Source: Dama dama
Lineage: Eukaryota; Chordata; Mammalia; Artiodactyla; Cervidae
Direction of reading: 5' to 3'
Assembly (NCBI RefSeq): GCF_033118175.1
Contig: NC_083714.1
Span: 12,338,001 to 12,402,000 of the forward strand
Length of the DNA: 64,000 bases
Shown: one piece after another, positions 9,816-21,319 of the stretch
Position numbering within the stretch: position 1 is the stretch's first letter
Layout of the letters: each line of letters opens with the position of its first letter
Translations under genes and position numbers: made by a program
Notes under the pieces: model-generated
What the model saw: the letters and a program-made list of their open reading frames with translations, nothing else
Told to the model about the DNA's origin: nothing
Databases searched by the model: none

Positions 9816-11515
9816 TACACAGAATAGGTATTCAGTAACACTTGCTATGTACCTTGTTGGTTCAAAGAGAATGTTTGCACTGGGGTGTCTTTACCTTAAG
9901 ATGAACAATCTCTTTTTTCCATAGGGTAGCTCTCTGGAGTTTCGGGGGAAGTGAACCTCAAATGAGGCTCTCTTTTGAGGGTGTGAGTCTTTCATTCTTA
10001 TTCTCTTCAGTAGCTGTAACTGACAATTGTGGGATCTGACATCCTTGATTACAGGTAATGGCAGGACACAGTGCTTTATAACTGGAGCACTTTAAAAAGC
10101 CTTTAAAATCTGCCATGACAAGGTCATAAAAGTGGCAAGAATGTATTAGATATGGGCTCTCAAGAAAAAAGAGGGGAAGAAGGTAGAGTCTCTTTAATAG
10201 AGGGTGCTGGGGGAGGAAGATTGTTGGGTACTAATTTACTGTTTGAAAAGATATTCTGGTTATATAAGACAACATCTGAAGAAGGGCCACACTTGAGAAA
10301 TGTGAACAAGATGAAGAAGCCCAAAATACAGACAGAATTGTAACACATTCAATAGGTTTAGTGTTATATTTATTGATTTGCTAATACTACTCTATTGCCC
10401 TGCTTGAATGGTAGAGGAGAGAGAGCTCTTGTGCTTCAGGTTTAATCCACTGAAAAGAAACATACAAAAACCTAAAGCTGAATTGTCCTTTTGTATATTA
10501 TTGGGTGAAACTCTCAAGTTTTTTTTTTTCCCCAAAGACCACAAAAAACCTCTTTGATTTGCCTCATTTGTGGCAATTCACTATTTGGATCCAAAACACT
10601 TCACAGATCTGGAGCTAACCTGTTTAAAGAATGTTTTCCAAATCAATAAAACAGAGGGGTCAGAAAAACAGGTACTCAGCTAGCAAATGTTTGTGATTTA
10701 CACAGTGCTAATAATCATTGACAGTTCAAGTATTCACCCCAATCTTTTGATAGTATGGTCAATGAGGGCTTAATTTGAATAAGTGGAACAAAGTTCTAGT
10801 TTTTGGAGCTCATAAAACATCAAGCTTCAAATACACCTCCAAGCCTAACAAACGTTTCCTTTTCACCTTCACCTGGAAAACAACTTAAACTGTTAGTATC
10901 CATTTCTTATTGGGTGAAAACACACACCCAGTCTCATGAGTTATCCCCTTTACATTAACTCTCCATTCTCTACCCTTCATTTTATCCAAATATGAAGGTT
11001 TTACTGAAAACAAAATTGTACCTGACAAAAAACATTTTGTTAAGTCAGAAACCATCAGCTCTTTCCCAGGTGACTCAAATGGTATGCTCTGGGTCTAGTG
11101 GATGCCCAACGGGAAACCAAATTAGATAGGGCACAGCAGGACTGTGTTTACTGAGTATACTCTATTGTGACCTCTTGTGGACAGGTTCACAGTGAGAGAG
11201 TCCAGGAGTAGCCAAAGTGGTTGTTGCCCCATTCTCTCAAAGATTTGGGGAAGGTTGAAACAGGAGTGGGGATTTCAACTGAGTTTCCCTAAAGCTGAGT
11301 TCCTCTGCTGAGTTTATGATTAATGTCTCTGTCCAAAATTGTATTCTCTTTCTTTTCCCAAACTTGTTCCCCTCAAGATTCAGGAATATCAAAGAAAAGG
11401 GGGTATTGAAACATATACAAACCCCAGTATGTCTGTCCTTTGAAGTAAAAGGCCTTTGCTTTAGTCTCCCAGGCCTCCCTTGAGTCTCAAAAAGCTGGCT
11501 CAAGAGTTAATGATT
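9816..11515. other. Repeat-poor stretch, nothing identified
   Basis: About 1.7 kb where I recognise no repeat family apart from a short poly-T at 10519-10529. Frames are short and without motifs. Confidence 0.45.
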
Positions 11516-11521
11516 AGGAAA

Positions 11522-12016
11522 TGTGAAGATGTATAAACAAAGAATACTTGTTGAGCCAGGAAACTGGTAACAATTTAGACTATAAATCCGCCACATGGAA
11601 GAATCACTGAACTCTCAGTTCCCTGAAAGATATAGATAAAGGTCTGACACACATTCCTAAGTTGTTTTTACAGGAAGCAGACCCCCACCAGAAGAAAACT
11701 GCTGACCGCAAGCACATAGACTCCAGACTGGTTGAAACCAGAAGATTGATGATGCACAAAATTTCACCTTGATGCCAACCTACCTGAGAATTGTGCACAA
11801 GTTGATCACATACCCTGCAGCCCCCTCACTAACACTGCCTTTTACAACCCTTTCCTGAAAGCCCTCGGGGAATTTGGGTCTTTTAAGCATGAACTGCCCA
11901 TTCTTCTTGCTTGGTGCCCTGCAATAAATGCTGTACTTTCTATCACCGCAATGTGGTGACAGTAAATTAGGCTTTACTGCACACAGGAGAGTGGACTCAA
12001 ATTTGGTTCTGTAACA
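11522..12016 (+). mobile_element. Solo ERV LTR, about 495 bp
   Basis: Starts TGTGAAG and ends GTAACA, fitting TG...CA LTR ends, with aggaaa directly before (11516-11521) and directly after (12017-12022). AATAAA lies at 11933-11938, followed by 'ctgtactttctatcaccgca' and a short U5-like end. No internal retroviral sequence is present, so it is the remnant of LTR-LTR recombination. Family not assigned; the style is ERVL- or MER21-like. Confidence 0.75.
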
Positions 12017-12990
12017 AGGAAAGAGTATTCCCCTGAGGACCACAATCTGGAGTCCATATCAGCACTATAAGTTCCATCTCAACCCCTTCCACCAAAGCAT
12101 TTCTTTGGGCTGTTAGTTTGCTGTATGCGAACCCTATGCATGTTATACTTCAAAAATCACTATTGTTTAGTGTAAATAATAATGATGCTAATAGTAGAGC
12201 AGTGGTGTGATTATAAGAGGAGCGAGCTCACATGGGAAGAAAGTGGAAATATTACACTGCAATGTCTGAGTAGAAGGTTTTAAACATTACCAACTGGATA
12301 GCACCCAGGCCTGACTTCTTGCAGAATTTTTCATCTGTGTTGCTCAAGAAAGCACACAGAGCTAGTGCAAAATGTTCTGTGGGAAGACTCAGTGAGCCAG
12401 ATATACACTTGGTTTGTATGGTACCTTGAAAGAATGGCCATTTTTCACAGTAGTTTTTTGCCTGACAAAAACAGATCAATTGCATGTCCACCTACCATCT
12501 CTTGTGGAAGATAGATTGTATATATCGTGTGCTAAAACTTTCTCCATCAGTAAGAAGGCCCCGGGGTTCTAGGGCGAGCAATATGGATGCCCTTGTGAAA
12601 GTTAATTTCAGCTACAGGTGTTAGTGATTTTATTAGGAAAGAAAGACAGTGAGCTGTTTCAGGACTAGGGCATAAACACATTGAATGACCCTGCTTTCTT
12701 TGCCAGGACAAATCCTGGCATAAGTCAAACAGAATGTTAAACTCCATCTCTAGCTTGGTGTCACTGATTGGGGAAATGGAACAACTCTGGCAGTTTGTTT
12801 GAGATAAGCTCAAAATTGTATGGAGGTATGGGGCTGGAAGTCAAACAACCTCAGACCAAATTAATTAGATTTTTAATTTTTGAGGTGCTGTTTTATTTGG
12901 ATTGTTTTAAAGCCAGGAATCATAATGTTCTTAAAACTGGACCAGGACCTCTCCTGCATTGATAGGAATCTGAACTTGAAAAGTGGTGGC
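12017..12990. other. No recognisable feature
   Basis: About 1 kb of non-coding sequence without an identified repeat. Two minus-strand frames (12252-12491, 12547-12813) have no motifs. Confidence 0.4.
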
Positions 12991-13019
12991 TAGTTGTCCC
13001 CCTATTTTGGTTCTCCCAT

Positions 13020-13408
13020 TCTTCACTAAGTGGCAAAACTCTGACATTTTAACTGGGCACATAGTCACCCAGAATAAAAACTATAATTCTTGATCTCACT
13101 TGCATCATCTCAAATGAGACTCACTTGAGTCTCACTTTCTGAGACTCACTTCTGACCAACTGGATGTAAGGGAAAGTGATGTCACATGATTTCTAAGTGT
13201 CTTTAAATGGAAGGGCATACTATTTTCCCCTCGTCTGCAAACCAACTGGTTGGAATGCAGATATGATGGCTGGAGCTAGAGTAGCCATTTTGGATTATAA
13301 ATTGGAAATCATATGCTGAGAATGGGAGAACATCGACACAGAAGGAATCTGGGTCCTTTGGGATCATGGAGATCCCATATAAGCCCTCAAGTTCCTATAT
13401 GGACTTTT
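13020..13408 (+). mobile_element. MaLR/MLT1-like LTR, 5' part
   Basis: LTR wording such as 'gatggctggagctagagtag', 'ccattttgg' and 'gaatctgggtcctttgg' identifies the body of a MaLR-like LTR. It stops at 'tggacttttat' and resumes at 14366. Confidence 0.65.
13113..13153. repeat. Short tandem of TGAGACTCACTT-like units
   Basis: Three near-copies (two tgagactcactt, one tgagtctcactt) in about 40 bases within the LTR. Confidence 0.7.
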
Positions 13409-14365
13409 ATATCATCCCAGACATTGAATTTAAAGTTCTATTCTGGTCTTTTAAATGTGTCCCATGTCTTTAACATGTTCAATTCTTCATCTAGCTTCTT
13501 GAACATATGAAAAGTAGTCATAATAACTGTTTAAACGGCTTTGTATACCAGTCCCATTATCTGTGTTATTTCTGAGTCAGTTTTGATTAATTTATTTGTC
13601 TCCTTATTATGGGTTATATTTTCCTTCTTTTGGATACCTAGAAGTTTTTGATTGGATGTAAGATGTGACTTTTATCTTGCTGGATATTTTGTATTTCTAT
13701 AAATAGTCTTGGGCTTTGTTCTTGAACACAGTTAAATTACTTGGAAACAGTTTGATCCTTTCAAGGCACTTCATTAGGCAGTTCTAGAGCAGCCTTGAGT
13801 CTAGGGCTAACTTGGCACCATTATTGAGGCAAGACACTTTTGAGAACTCTGATACTCTGAATTAGGAGATTTTTCCATTCTGGCTGGAAGGAACAGGCAC
13901 TATTTATAGTCCTGTGTAATGGTATCTGAGGATTGTTTCTTCTGATCCTTTCAGGTGGTTCTTTTCCTAGCCTCATATACATGTGTTGATCAGAATTCAG
14001 TTGACGAATCAGGGGGGGCTCTGCAAGTCTCCAAAAGTTCTCTTTGTATACAGTTTTCTCTTCTCTGGTATCTTGTCTTGCAAATTCTAGCTGCCCTAGT
14101 TTTTCCAATTCCCAGCTCCATATCCTCATCCACCTGGCCCTGCCTGGGTTCCTTCTCCCCGTACTGATGCCTGGAAACTCTCTCCAGGCAGTAAGCTGAG
14201 GGAATCATGGGGCTCACCTTGTTTGTTTCCTGTCTCTCAGAAATCACTGTTCTTTGTTGCCTGGTGTCCGATGTCTGAAGACTATTGTTTTCATTTTGTC
14301 TGGTTTTTCACTTGTTTCAGGCAGGAGGGTAAATCCAGTCCCTGTTCCTCCATTTTGGCCAGAAC
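13409..14365 (-). mobile_element. LINE-like insert (probable old L1 5' region, antisense)
   Basis: About 960 bases splitting the MaLR-like LTR, flanked by gacttttat and gacttttac, a likely short TSD. On the minus strand the right end reads as a 'ccaaaatggaggaacaggga...' leader typical of old L1 5' regions, with no ORF domains. There is no poly-T on the left, so the class is uncertain. Confidence 0.5.
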
Positions 14366-14468
14366 TACAGACTTTTACATCAGAGAGAAATAAATGACTG
14401 TATTGTTTAACCCACTGTTATTTTGGGTTTTCTGTCATTTGCAGCCAAGTCTAATCCTAACAAATACA
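14366..14468 (+). mobile_element. MaLR/MLT1-like LTR, 3' part
   Basis: Contains AATAAA, then 'gtttaacccactgttatttt' and 'gtctaatcctaacaaatac', the standard MLT1-type LTR 3' end. Continues 13020-13408. Confidence 0.75.
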
Positions 14469-14719
14469 GGGCTGATCCTTGATTTATTTAGAGCAGTTTT
14501 TGACTTTAATATAGAGAAGCTAAGATTTTTAGAATAACCAGAGTCTTGAATAGTGCCTAAGTAAGGTCAAATACCTGGATGAAACTGAAAGCTCTGTCAT
14601 TTCCCATGAGAAGAGTGGTGCTTAAGTAGCCAAATCAATTCCAGCTGCTGCCAGTTGAAAAAATAAGGTACATTTTTTTGCTTAGTGTGATTAATTTCTT
14701 GTTCATGGAGACAGTACAG

Positions 14720-14850
14720 TGGAGAGATATTTATTCCATAAACTTTCCCTGAGTACCTATGGTTGCCTAGGCACTAGACTATGTTCTAGGAATATGTATA
14801 TGTATAAATTGGAATGTAAGCCTCCACCAGCAGTTCACAATTTAGATAAG
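14720..14850 (-). mobile_element. L2 3'-end relic
   Basis: Reverse-complement L2 tail pattern: 'gatatttattccataaactt', 'ctgagtacctatggttgcc', 'aggcactagactatgttct'. Confidence 0.55.
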
Positions 14851-15267
14851 GAACCCCTTATTTAGATACTATCCCTTGTCATGTGAATAGCTCATGAATT
14901 TGGCTAAGAGGTTTAGTGCCATTTTAAAAAAAATAAATCTCATCTTCTATTTTTTCCTTTTAATTAGGGGAAATGCCTTTTCAACCCATGGGTCTGCAGT
15001 GAACTATGTAATTTATACTTTCAGTAATAAGGTAATTTATACTTGTGGCATAAAGAAGCTTCTCCTTGAACAGGATATTCACACAAACTCAAAACTTGAC
15101 TAATATTAGTGCAATGGAGAAATTGGACTGATACCACCAGTTGGATACTACCCTAGCCAAATGATTGAGTTTAACATTATCAATAATGGCCAAAATGACA
15201 CGTTCCTTTGTTTTGAGGCACTAAAAAGGGTATAACATTATGGAAAACAAAAAAATTTAAGCTTAAT
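14851..15267. other. No recognisable feature
   Basis: AT-rich non-coding sequence. Confidence 0.4.
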
Positions 15268-15477
15268 GTATTCATTAGTTGCTCAGTTATGTCCGACTCT
15301 TTGTGACCCCATGGACTATAGCTTGTCAAGCTCCTGTGTCCATGGGGATTTTCCAGGCAAGAATACTGGAGTGGGTTGCCATTTCCTCCTCCAGGGGATC
15401 TTCCCAACCCAGGGATCGAACCCGGGTCTCCTGCATTGCAGACAAACTCCTTACCATCTGAGCCACCAGGGAAGTCT
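15268..15477 (-). mobile_element. Bov-tA SINE
   Basis: Complete antisense copy, from the BovB-like GTTGCTCAG tail to the tRNA head end (GAGCCACCAGGGAAG). It stays close to the Bov-tA consensus, so it is fairly young. Confidence 0.95.
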
Positions 15478-15713
15478 GAGAAATAAGCAGAGGAAGCAAA
15501 CTGAGAGTCCACAAAACATCTGGCCTGGACTCTTAAAAAATTGCTGATGTCATTAAAGACAAAAGGAAAAAAGTGGAGTGTGGGATTCCAGATTAAAGGA
15601 GACCCAAGGTACTGAAAACTAAATGCAATTTGTAATATTTTACTGCATCAAAAAAAAAAAAAACTATAAGGACATTATTGAGAGAATAGGGGAAGTGTGA
15701 AAATAAACTTTAT

Positions 15714-15945
15714 GAATGTGTGTGCGCTAAGTTGCTTCAATCGCGTCTGACTCTTTTGCAACTCTATGGACTGTAGCCCTCCAAGCTCCTCTGTCCATGG
15801 GATTTCCCAGGCAAGAATATGGAGTGAGTTGCCATGCCCTCCTCCAGGGGATCTTCCTGACCCAGGGATCAAACCCACATCACTCATGTCTCCTGCATTG
15901 GCAGGTGGGTTCTTTACCCCTAGTGCCACCTGGGAAGCCCTATAG
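15714..15945 (-). mobile_element. Bov-tA SINE
   Basis: Antisense copy with a TGTGTGCGC tail and the GTGCCACCTGGGAAGCC head. A 7-bp TSD, actttat, lies at 15707-15713 and 15946-15952. Confidence 0.93.
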
Positions 15946-16105
15946 ACTTTATACCTGTCTGTTGTATCAGTGTTGTATTTCCTGAGCGTGATGACTATAC
16001 TGTAGTTACATAGGATAGTGCCCTTGTTTTTAGGAGACTCTTACTCAAGTATTGCAGGGGTGAAGAGTCAAGATGTCTACAAATACCTCTCAAATAGTTC
16101 ATAAG

Positions 16106-16318
16106 CCTTTCCCTGGTGGCTCGGATAGTAATGAGTCTGCCTGCAATGCAGGAGACCTGGGTTCAATTCCTGGGTTGGGAAGATGCCCTGGAGAAGGAAA
16201 TAGCAATCCACTCCAATATTCTTGCCTGGAGAATCTTGCCATGAACTGAGGAGCCTGGCAGGCTACAGTCCATGGGGTTGCAAAGAGTAGGATACAACTG
16301 AGCAAATAATGTACACAC
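16106..16318 (+). mobile_element. Bov-tA SINE
   Basis: Sense copy: CTTTCCCTGGTGGCTCGG head, GGTTCAATTCC B box, BovB-like body, and a short diverged tail near 16310. Confidence 0.92.
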
Positions 16319-17228
16319 AAAACAAAGTAGATGTGGGAAAATAAGAAGAATAGGTAAATCTAGGTGAAGGCTATATTGGGCACTCATTGTTCTATTCTTG
16401 TAACTTTAATGAAGGTTTGAAAATGTTCAAACTAGAAAGTTGGTGGGAAAATGAAAAGCTTGATAAGCAGGAAAAGAAAATTCTCTCTTCCTTATGATAG
16501 GTGTTTGGCTTTACTGAGAGGTTTCATAAGTGACCAGATCTGTACCTGCAGGAAGTAACCAGAAGCTTCTCTGTTCCCCTGGACCATCCATTCTTTAAAT
16601 TATCTCACTAGCTGGAGTATCATAACCTTGTATTCCCTTCCTTCTCCCTTTTTCACATACTAAAATCAAGCTCCTTGAATAATGCCCATACTTGAATTCT
16701 CACTGGGTTTATATAAGCTCAGGAAAGCTACTGATTCAAAGTTAGTATTCTGCTTCTAGTAATGTGTTGGAACTGGCCTGCACTACTTCATACTGGCTAG
16801 CACTGGTTCACAGAAGCCAATCACAATGGTAGCTTGAAATCAACCCTGGTGGAAATATTTATGATGTGATGTCTGCACATGCTACAAATCAGGGTCCCTC
16901 TACCCCTTCTCTCAGAGTCAGTGGTTAAACATTTACTATAACACTACTGACTTTCATCCTTACCCTGTGAGAAGTCTCCTGCAGGCCTTGTAGTTTATAG
17001 CCCTTCTAAAGAATCCTGAAGTTCTCTGAGGTTTACAAACAAATATCCCATAGAATGTTCCCTGGTGGCCTCTATTTAGTCTAAGAGTAGACTTTGACTA
17101 AACTGAAGATGTAGGTAGGAATGTTGTCTACAGTAAAAACAAAACAAAACAAAAACAAAAAACTGTTGTCGGTGTTCTCAAAAAAGGCCAAAAAACTTTT
17201 CACTGGGTGGCAGTTTAATGAAAGTGGA
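16319..17228. other. No recognisable feature; short (AAAAC)n near its end
   Basis: Non-coding sequence with an AAAAC/AAAC simple repeat at about 17137-17162. Confidence 0.45.
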
Positions 17229-17237
17229 AAAGAGTGC

Positions 17238-17448
17238 TGGTGCTCAGTCGCTCAGCTGTGTCCGACTCTTCACAACCCCACGGACTGTAGTCTGCCAGGT
17301 TCCTCTGTCCATGGGATTTCCCACGCAAGAATACTGGAGTGGGTTGCCATTTCCTACACCAGGGGATATTCCCGACCCAGGGATCGAACTCGCACTGTCT
17401 CCTGCATTGGCAGGTGGATTCTTTACTACTGAGCCATCTGGGAAGCCC
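17238..17448 (-). mobile_element. Bov-tA SINE, first of a stack
   Basis: Antisense monomer between aaagagtgc at 17229-17237 and 17449-17457. It sits immediately beside the dimer at 17458-17768, which reused the same target word. Confidence 0.94.
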
Positions 17449-17457
17449 AAAGAGTGC

Positions 17458-17768
17458 CAGAAAGAAAAGAAAGTGAAAGTTGCTCAGTCGTGTCTGACTC
17501 TTTGTGACCCCATGGACTGTACAGTCCATGGAATTCTCTAGGCCAGAATACTGGCCAGGTAGCCTTTCACTTCTCCCAACCGAAGGATCGAACCCAGGTC
17601 TCCCACGTTGCAGGAGGATTCTTTACCAGCTGAGCCACAGAGGAAGCCTAAGGATACTGGAGTGGGTAGCTCATCCCTTCTCCAGCGGATCTTCCTGACC
17701 CAGGAATCAAACCGGGGTCTCTTGCATTGCAGACGGAATCTTTACCAACTGAGCTATCAGGGAAGAGC
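17458..17768 (-). mobile_element. Dimeric Bov-tA SINE, second of the stack
   Basis: Two head-bearing units in tandem: one from the GAAAGTGAAAG tail to GAGCCACAGAGGAAGCC (about 17640), a second from AGGATACTGGAGTGG to GAGCTATCAGGGAAG. The target word recurs at its right edge (aaagagtgctgg, 17769-17780), the third copy at this locus. Confidence 0.92.
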
Positions 17769-17810
17769 AAAGAGTGCTGGACCAGGGGACAAATGGTCTT
17801 ACCACTTTCA

Positions 17811-18634
17811 ATTCAGTTCAGTTCAGTTGCTAGTCATGTCCGACTCTTTGTAACCCCATGGACTGCAGCATGCCAGGTTTCCCTGTCCATCACCAGCTCC
17901 CAGAGCTTGCTCAAACTCACGTCCATTGAGTTGGTGATGCCATCCAACCATCTCATTCTCTGTTGTCCCCTTCTCCTCCCACCTTCAATCTTTCCCAGCA
18001 TCAGAGTCTTTTCCAGTGAGTCAGCTCTTCACCTCAGGTGGCCAAAGTACTGGAGTTTCAGCTTCAGCATCACTCCTTCCAATGAATATTCAGGACTGAT
18101 TTCCTTTAGGATGGACTGGTTGGATCTCCTTGCAGTCCAAGGGACTCTCAAGAGTCTCCTCCAACACCACAGTTCAAAAGCATCAATTCTTTGGCACTAA
18201 GTTTTCTTTATAGTCCAACTCTCATGTCCATACATGACTGCTGGAAAAACCATAGCTTTGACTAGATGACTTTTGTCAGCAAAGTAATGTCTCTGCTTTT
18301 TAATATGCTGTCTAGGTCGGTCACAACTTTTCTTCTAAGAAGCAAGTGTCTTAATTTCATGGCTGCGGTCACCATCTGCAGTGATTGTGGAGCCCCCCAA
18401 AATAAAGTCTATCACTGTTTCTATTGTTTCCCCATCTATTTGCCATGAAGTGATGGGACTGGATGCCATAATCTTAGTTTTTTGAATGTTGAGTTTTAAG
18501 CCAACTTTTTCACTCTCCTCTTTCACTTTCATCAAAAGGCTCTTTAGTTCTTCTTCACTTTCTGCCATAAGAGTGGTGTCATCTGCATATCTGAGGTTAT
18601 TGATATTTCTCCCAGCGATCTTGATTCCAGCTTG
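17811..18634 (-). mobile_element. BovB LINE 3' fragment, antisense
   Basis: Starts with the TTCAG tail repeat and reads backwards through the BovB C-terminal region to near the RT motif (minus-strand MAESEEELKSLLMKVKEESE at 18568-18509). 5' truncated, about 0.82 kb. No clear TSD. Confidence 0.94.
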
Positions 18635-18639
18635 AAACC

Positions 18640-18720
18640 TCTATGAGCCACGGTTTTCTTATCTGTAAAATGGCAGGACTATAGTACTATCTCATAGAGT
18701 TGCTTTCAGGGGATTCCCAT
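18640..18720 (+). mobile_element. MIR SINE relic
   Basis: Has the MIR middle: 'ggttttcttatctgtaaaat', then a ggcaggactatagtac segment and the ctcatagagttg motif. Confidence 0.65.
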
Positions 18721-19439
18721 ATCTGTCTTTTCAAATTGAAACATATAATCAGTCACATAGTATCATCAGAGCAAATGTTTAATGAGTGCTTACTAGAAGA
18801 TAAACATTGTATTAATTTATTTAGAAATATAATATCAGACTTCAAAATTCTATATGTTGGGAATCAGTAATACTCCCCTAATCTTAGAACAGTGCCTTAA
18901 AGTGATGTAGTGTGTGCCTATTACATGCTTATTGTTACTGACAATCCCTTGTATTTGGGAATAATTGAATTTAGTCTGTGGAACAAGTAAACAAACAAAG
19001 GGAAGTGTTTATAGCCTTAACTAAGACTGAAATTAAGTATCTTGCTAAGAGGCATCAGAGTAGCAAGTAGAATTAAGCCCTTTGAATTTCCAGCCCAGTG
19101 CTCTGCTTCCTGTGTGACTTTGGTCATGACACTACCCATCTCCCAGTCTTAGCTGGCTTGAGTCTGGGGTGACTAATGCATCCCAGTGTGCACAGAAATT
19201 TCCTGGTTTAATACTTCAACTCCCACTCTTGGGAAACCCCTTATTCTTAGATTAACCAGGATGATTGGTCATCCTACTTGATTCTGTCCTCTGATTCACA
19301 GAATAGACCCAGGCTTCTTCCGAAGAAAACTTACTGGGCTTTGCTACTCATTCATCACCTCATTCCTTCAGATCTCATTAGCATCATATTTAGGAATACT
19401 CTCTTAGTCTTTTTGGTGGGCTCTTGTTTCTCTGCCTGT
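18721..19439. other. No recognisable feature
   Basis: Non-coding, no repeat recognised with confidence. Confidence 0.4.
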
Positions 19440-19890
19440 CCAAAATTTCCCTCACAATTCTACTTCCTGATGATAACCACTGCTAACTTTTTGTATATGT
19501 TCTTTGAGTATTTTTTTTCACAGTTGGGTATATATTATAATTATTATCATTACAAACTTGTGATCATACTGTATAAGTACTCGTTTCCTATAATTCCCAC
19601 TTAATGTTATATCATAAGCATTTTTCCAAGTCATTAAACCTTCTTCAAAGAAACATCATATCAATGACTGTATAATATTCCACTGCAAGGGATATACCAT
19701 ATTTCTTTACTTAACCATTCCCCTATTGTATGAAATTTAGGCTTTTCCACTTTTTACTGTTATAAACAGGGTTCTAATGAATATCTTCATTCATAAATCT
19801 TTTGTACTGCTTTGCTTTATAAGAGTGGAATTACTGTGTCAAAGGCTGTGAACATTTTTAAGGCTATTGATACACATTGCCAAAATGCAG
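19440..19890 (-). mobile_element. Old L1 relic, antisense
   Basis: The order 'gtataatattccactgcaag', 'cttaaccattcccctattgt' and ttataaacagggttctaatg is the reverse complement of an old mammalian L1 ORF2 end. Highly diverged. Confidence 0.7.
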
Positions 19891-20336
19891 AGAGGATTAA
19901 TTGGGAAGGGTAATTGGCAGTATTAATTTTAGAGACACATTTGGAAATTGTTTGAACAGTATCCTGGTGATTGTGGAACTTCATTTTATAAATGGCTCTA
20001 TGGAGAGAACTTAGATTACTTTGGAAAGCATTTTCAAGTTAACGTCTAAGAAGGTGAAAAAATTGTTAATAAAATGTGTAGTCAATGTATACTGTATTGT
20101 TTATTTTAGGTGCATTTTATAATTAGATGAAAAAGATGATATGGCATGAAGCATGGCTCCCTTTTATAATAATTATGTAGATTGTATCTGTGTCCATTAT
20201 AAGGTACACACATTAATTTTATTATTTAGAATTATCATAGTCTTATTGTAAGTATATCTGTGCTAATATGACAAATTGTTGGTCATATTTTATATTTATT
20301 GGATACAGTGTCCTTGGTTTGAAATACAGCTCCAAT
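19891..20336. other. AT-rich stretch, no feature
   Basis: AT-rich non-coding DNA before the next L1. Confidence 0.45.
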
Positions 20337-20351
20337 GATAACATTGTTCTT

Positions 20352-20629
20352 TTTTAAAATTTATTTTTGATTGGGGGATAATTGCTTTACAATGTTATGT
20401 TGATTTCTGCCATACAATAATGTGAATCAGCCATAAGTATACATATATCCCCTCCCTACTGAACCTCGGTCCCACCTTCCACTTCATTTTACCCCTCTAG
20501 GTTGACACAGGTTGAGCTCCCTGTGCTATACAGCAACTTCCCACTAGCTATCTGTTTTACAAATGGTAATGTATATGTTTCAAGGTTACTCTATCAATTC
20601 ATCTCACCCTCTCCTTCCCCTCTGGTGTT
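20352..20629 (-). mobile_element. 5'-truncated L1 3' end
   Basis: Antisense ruminant L1 3' UTR. A 15-bp TSD with one mismatch (gataaca-t/c-tgttctt) lies at 20337-20351 and 20630-20644. Confidence 0.93.
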
Positions 20630-20644
20630 GATAACACTGTTCTT

Positions 20645-21310
20645 ACGGAATCAATCTTCCTTGGATGTTATTTCCAGGATTGCATTTACAGTAAAAAGTG
20701 AGCACCGCTTATACCATCATTCTTTCCTCCTTCCACTGACCACTAGAGGGGAGAAAACTTTCAGAGGTAGCTCACAGCCTATCTCTCCACTTCCAAGAAG
20801 ACCAAGGTGCTTTCCAATAGAGGCTCCAATAAATGCTTTCAATAGAAGCATTTACCACTCTCTTCAGCTCTTTCCTGCTGAAGCTATTTCTGAGCACCCA
20901 AACTCCATCCAAGCATCTTCTCCTGCTTGTTTTATTTTCTTTATAGATCAAGGGAAACAGATAAGAAATTTAAAGGTAGAGTGATCGGAGCTATTATTCT
21001 ATTTGTGACCACTGAAAATTAAAATATATGAGGCAATCAAGACAACATTTCCAGGGCACATCTATAAGACAAAGTGAACTTGTGTACAGCAGCAAGTAAA
21101 GCAAAAGCCTGAAAAAATCATTTCAGTAACCCACCTTGGTTCAACCCAGACTCTGCCATAGCCCTTTCCTGATATTCTTAGCCCCACCTCAGACTCTCAG
21201 CATACTACTCCCATCAAAAAGTAGGAAAAACCATGACCCTTCACTTTAGTAATTCTCTGGCTAAGCAGAAAATCAGCTTTTTTTGTTGGGATCATTTAAT
21301 CCTTGTGCCT
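20645..21310. other. No recognisable feature
   Basis: Non-coding. A 160-codon plus-strand frame starting at 20502 begins inside the L1 and shows no domain. Confidence 0.4.
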
Positions 21311-21319
21311 AAGTCTCCA

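Noticed and set aside
20502..20984. 160-codon plus-strand frame as a gene
   Set aside because: It begins inside an antisense L1 3' UTR, crosses the TSD and shows no domain or conserved motif.
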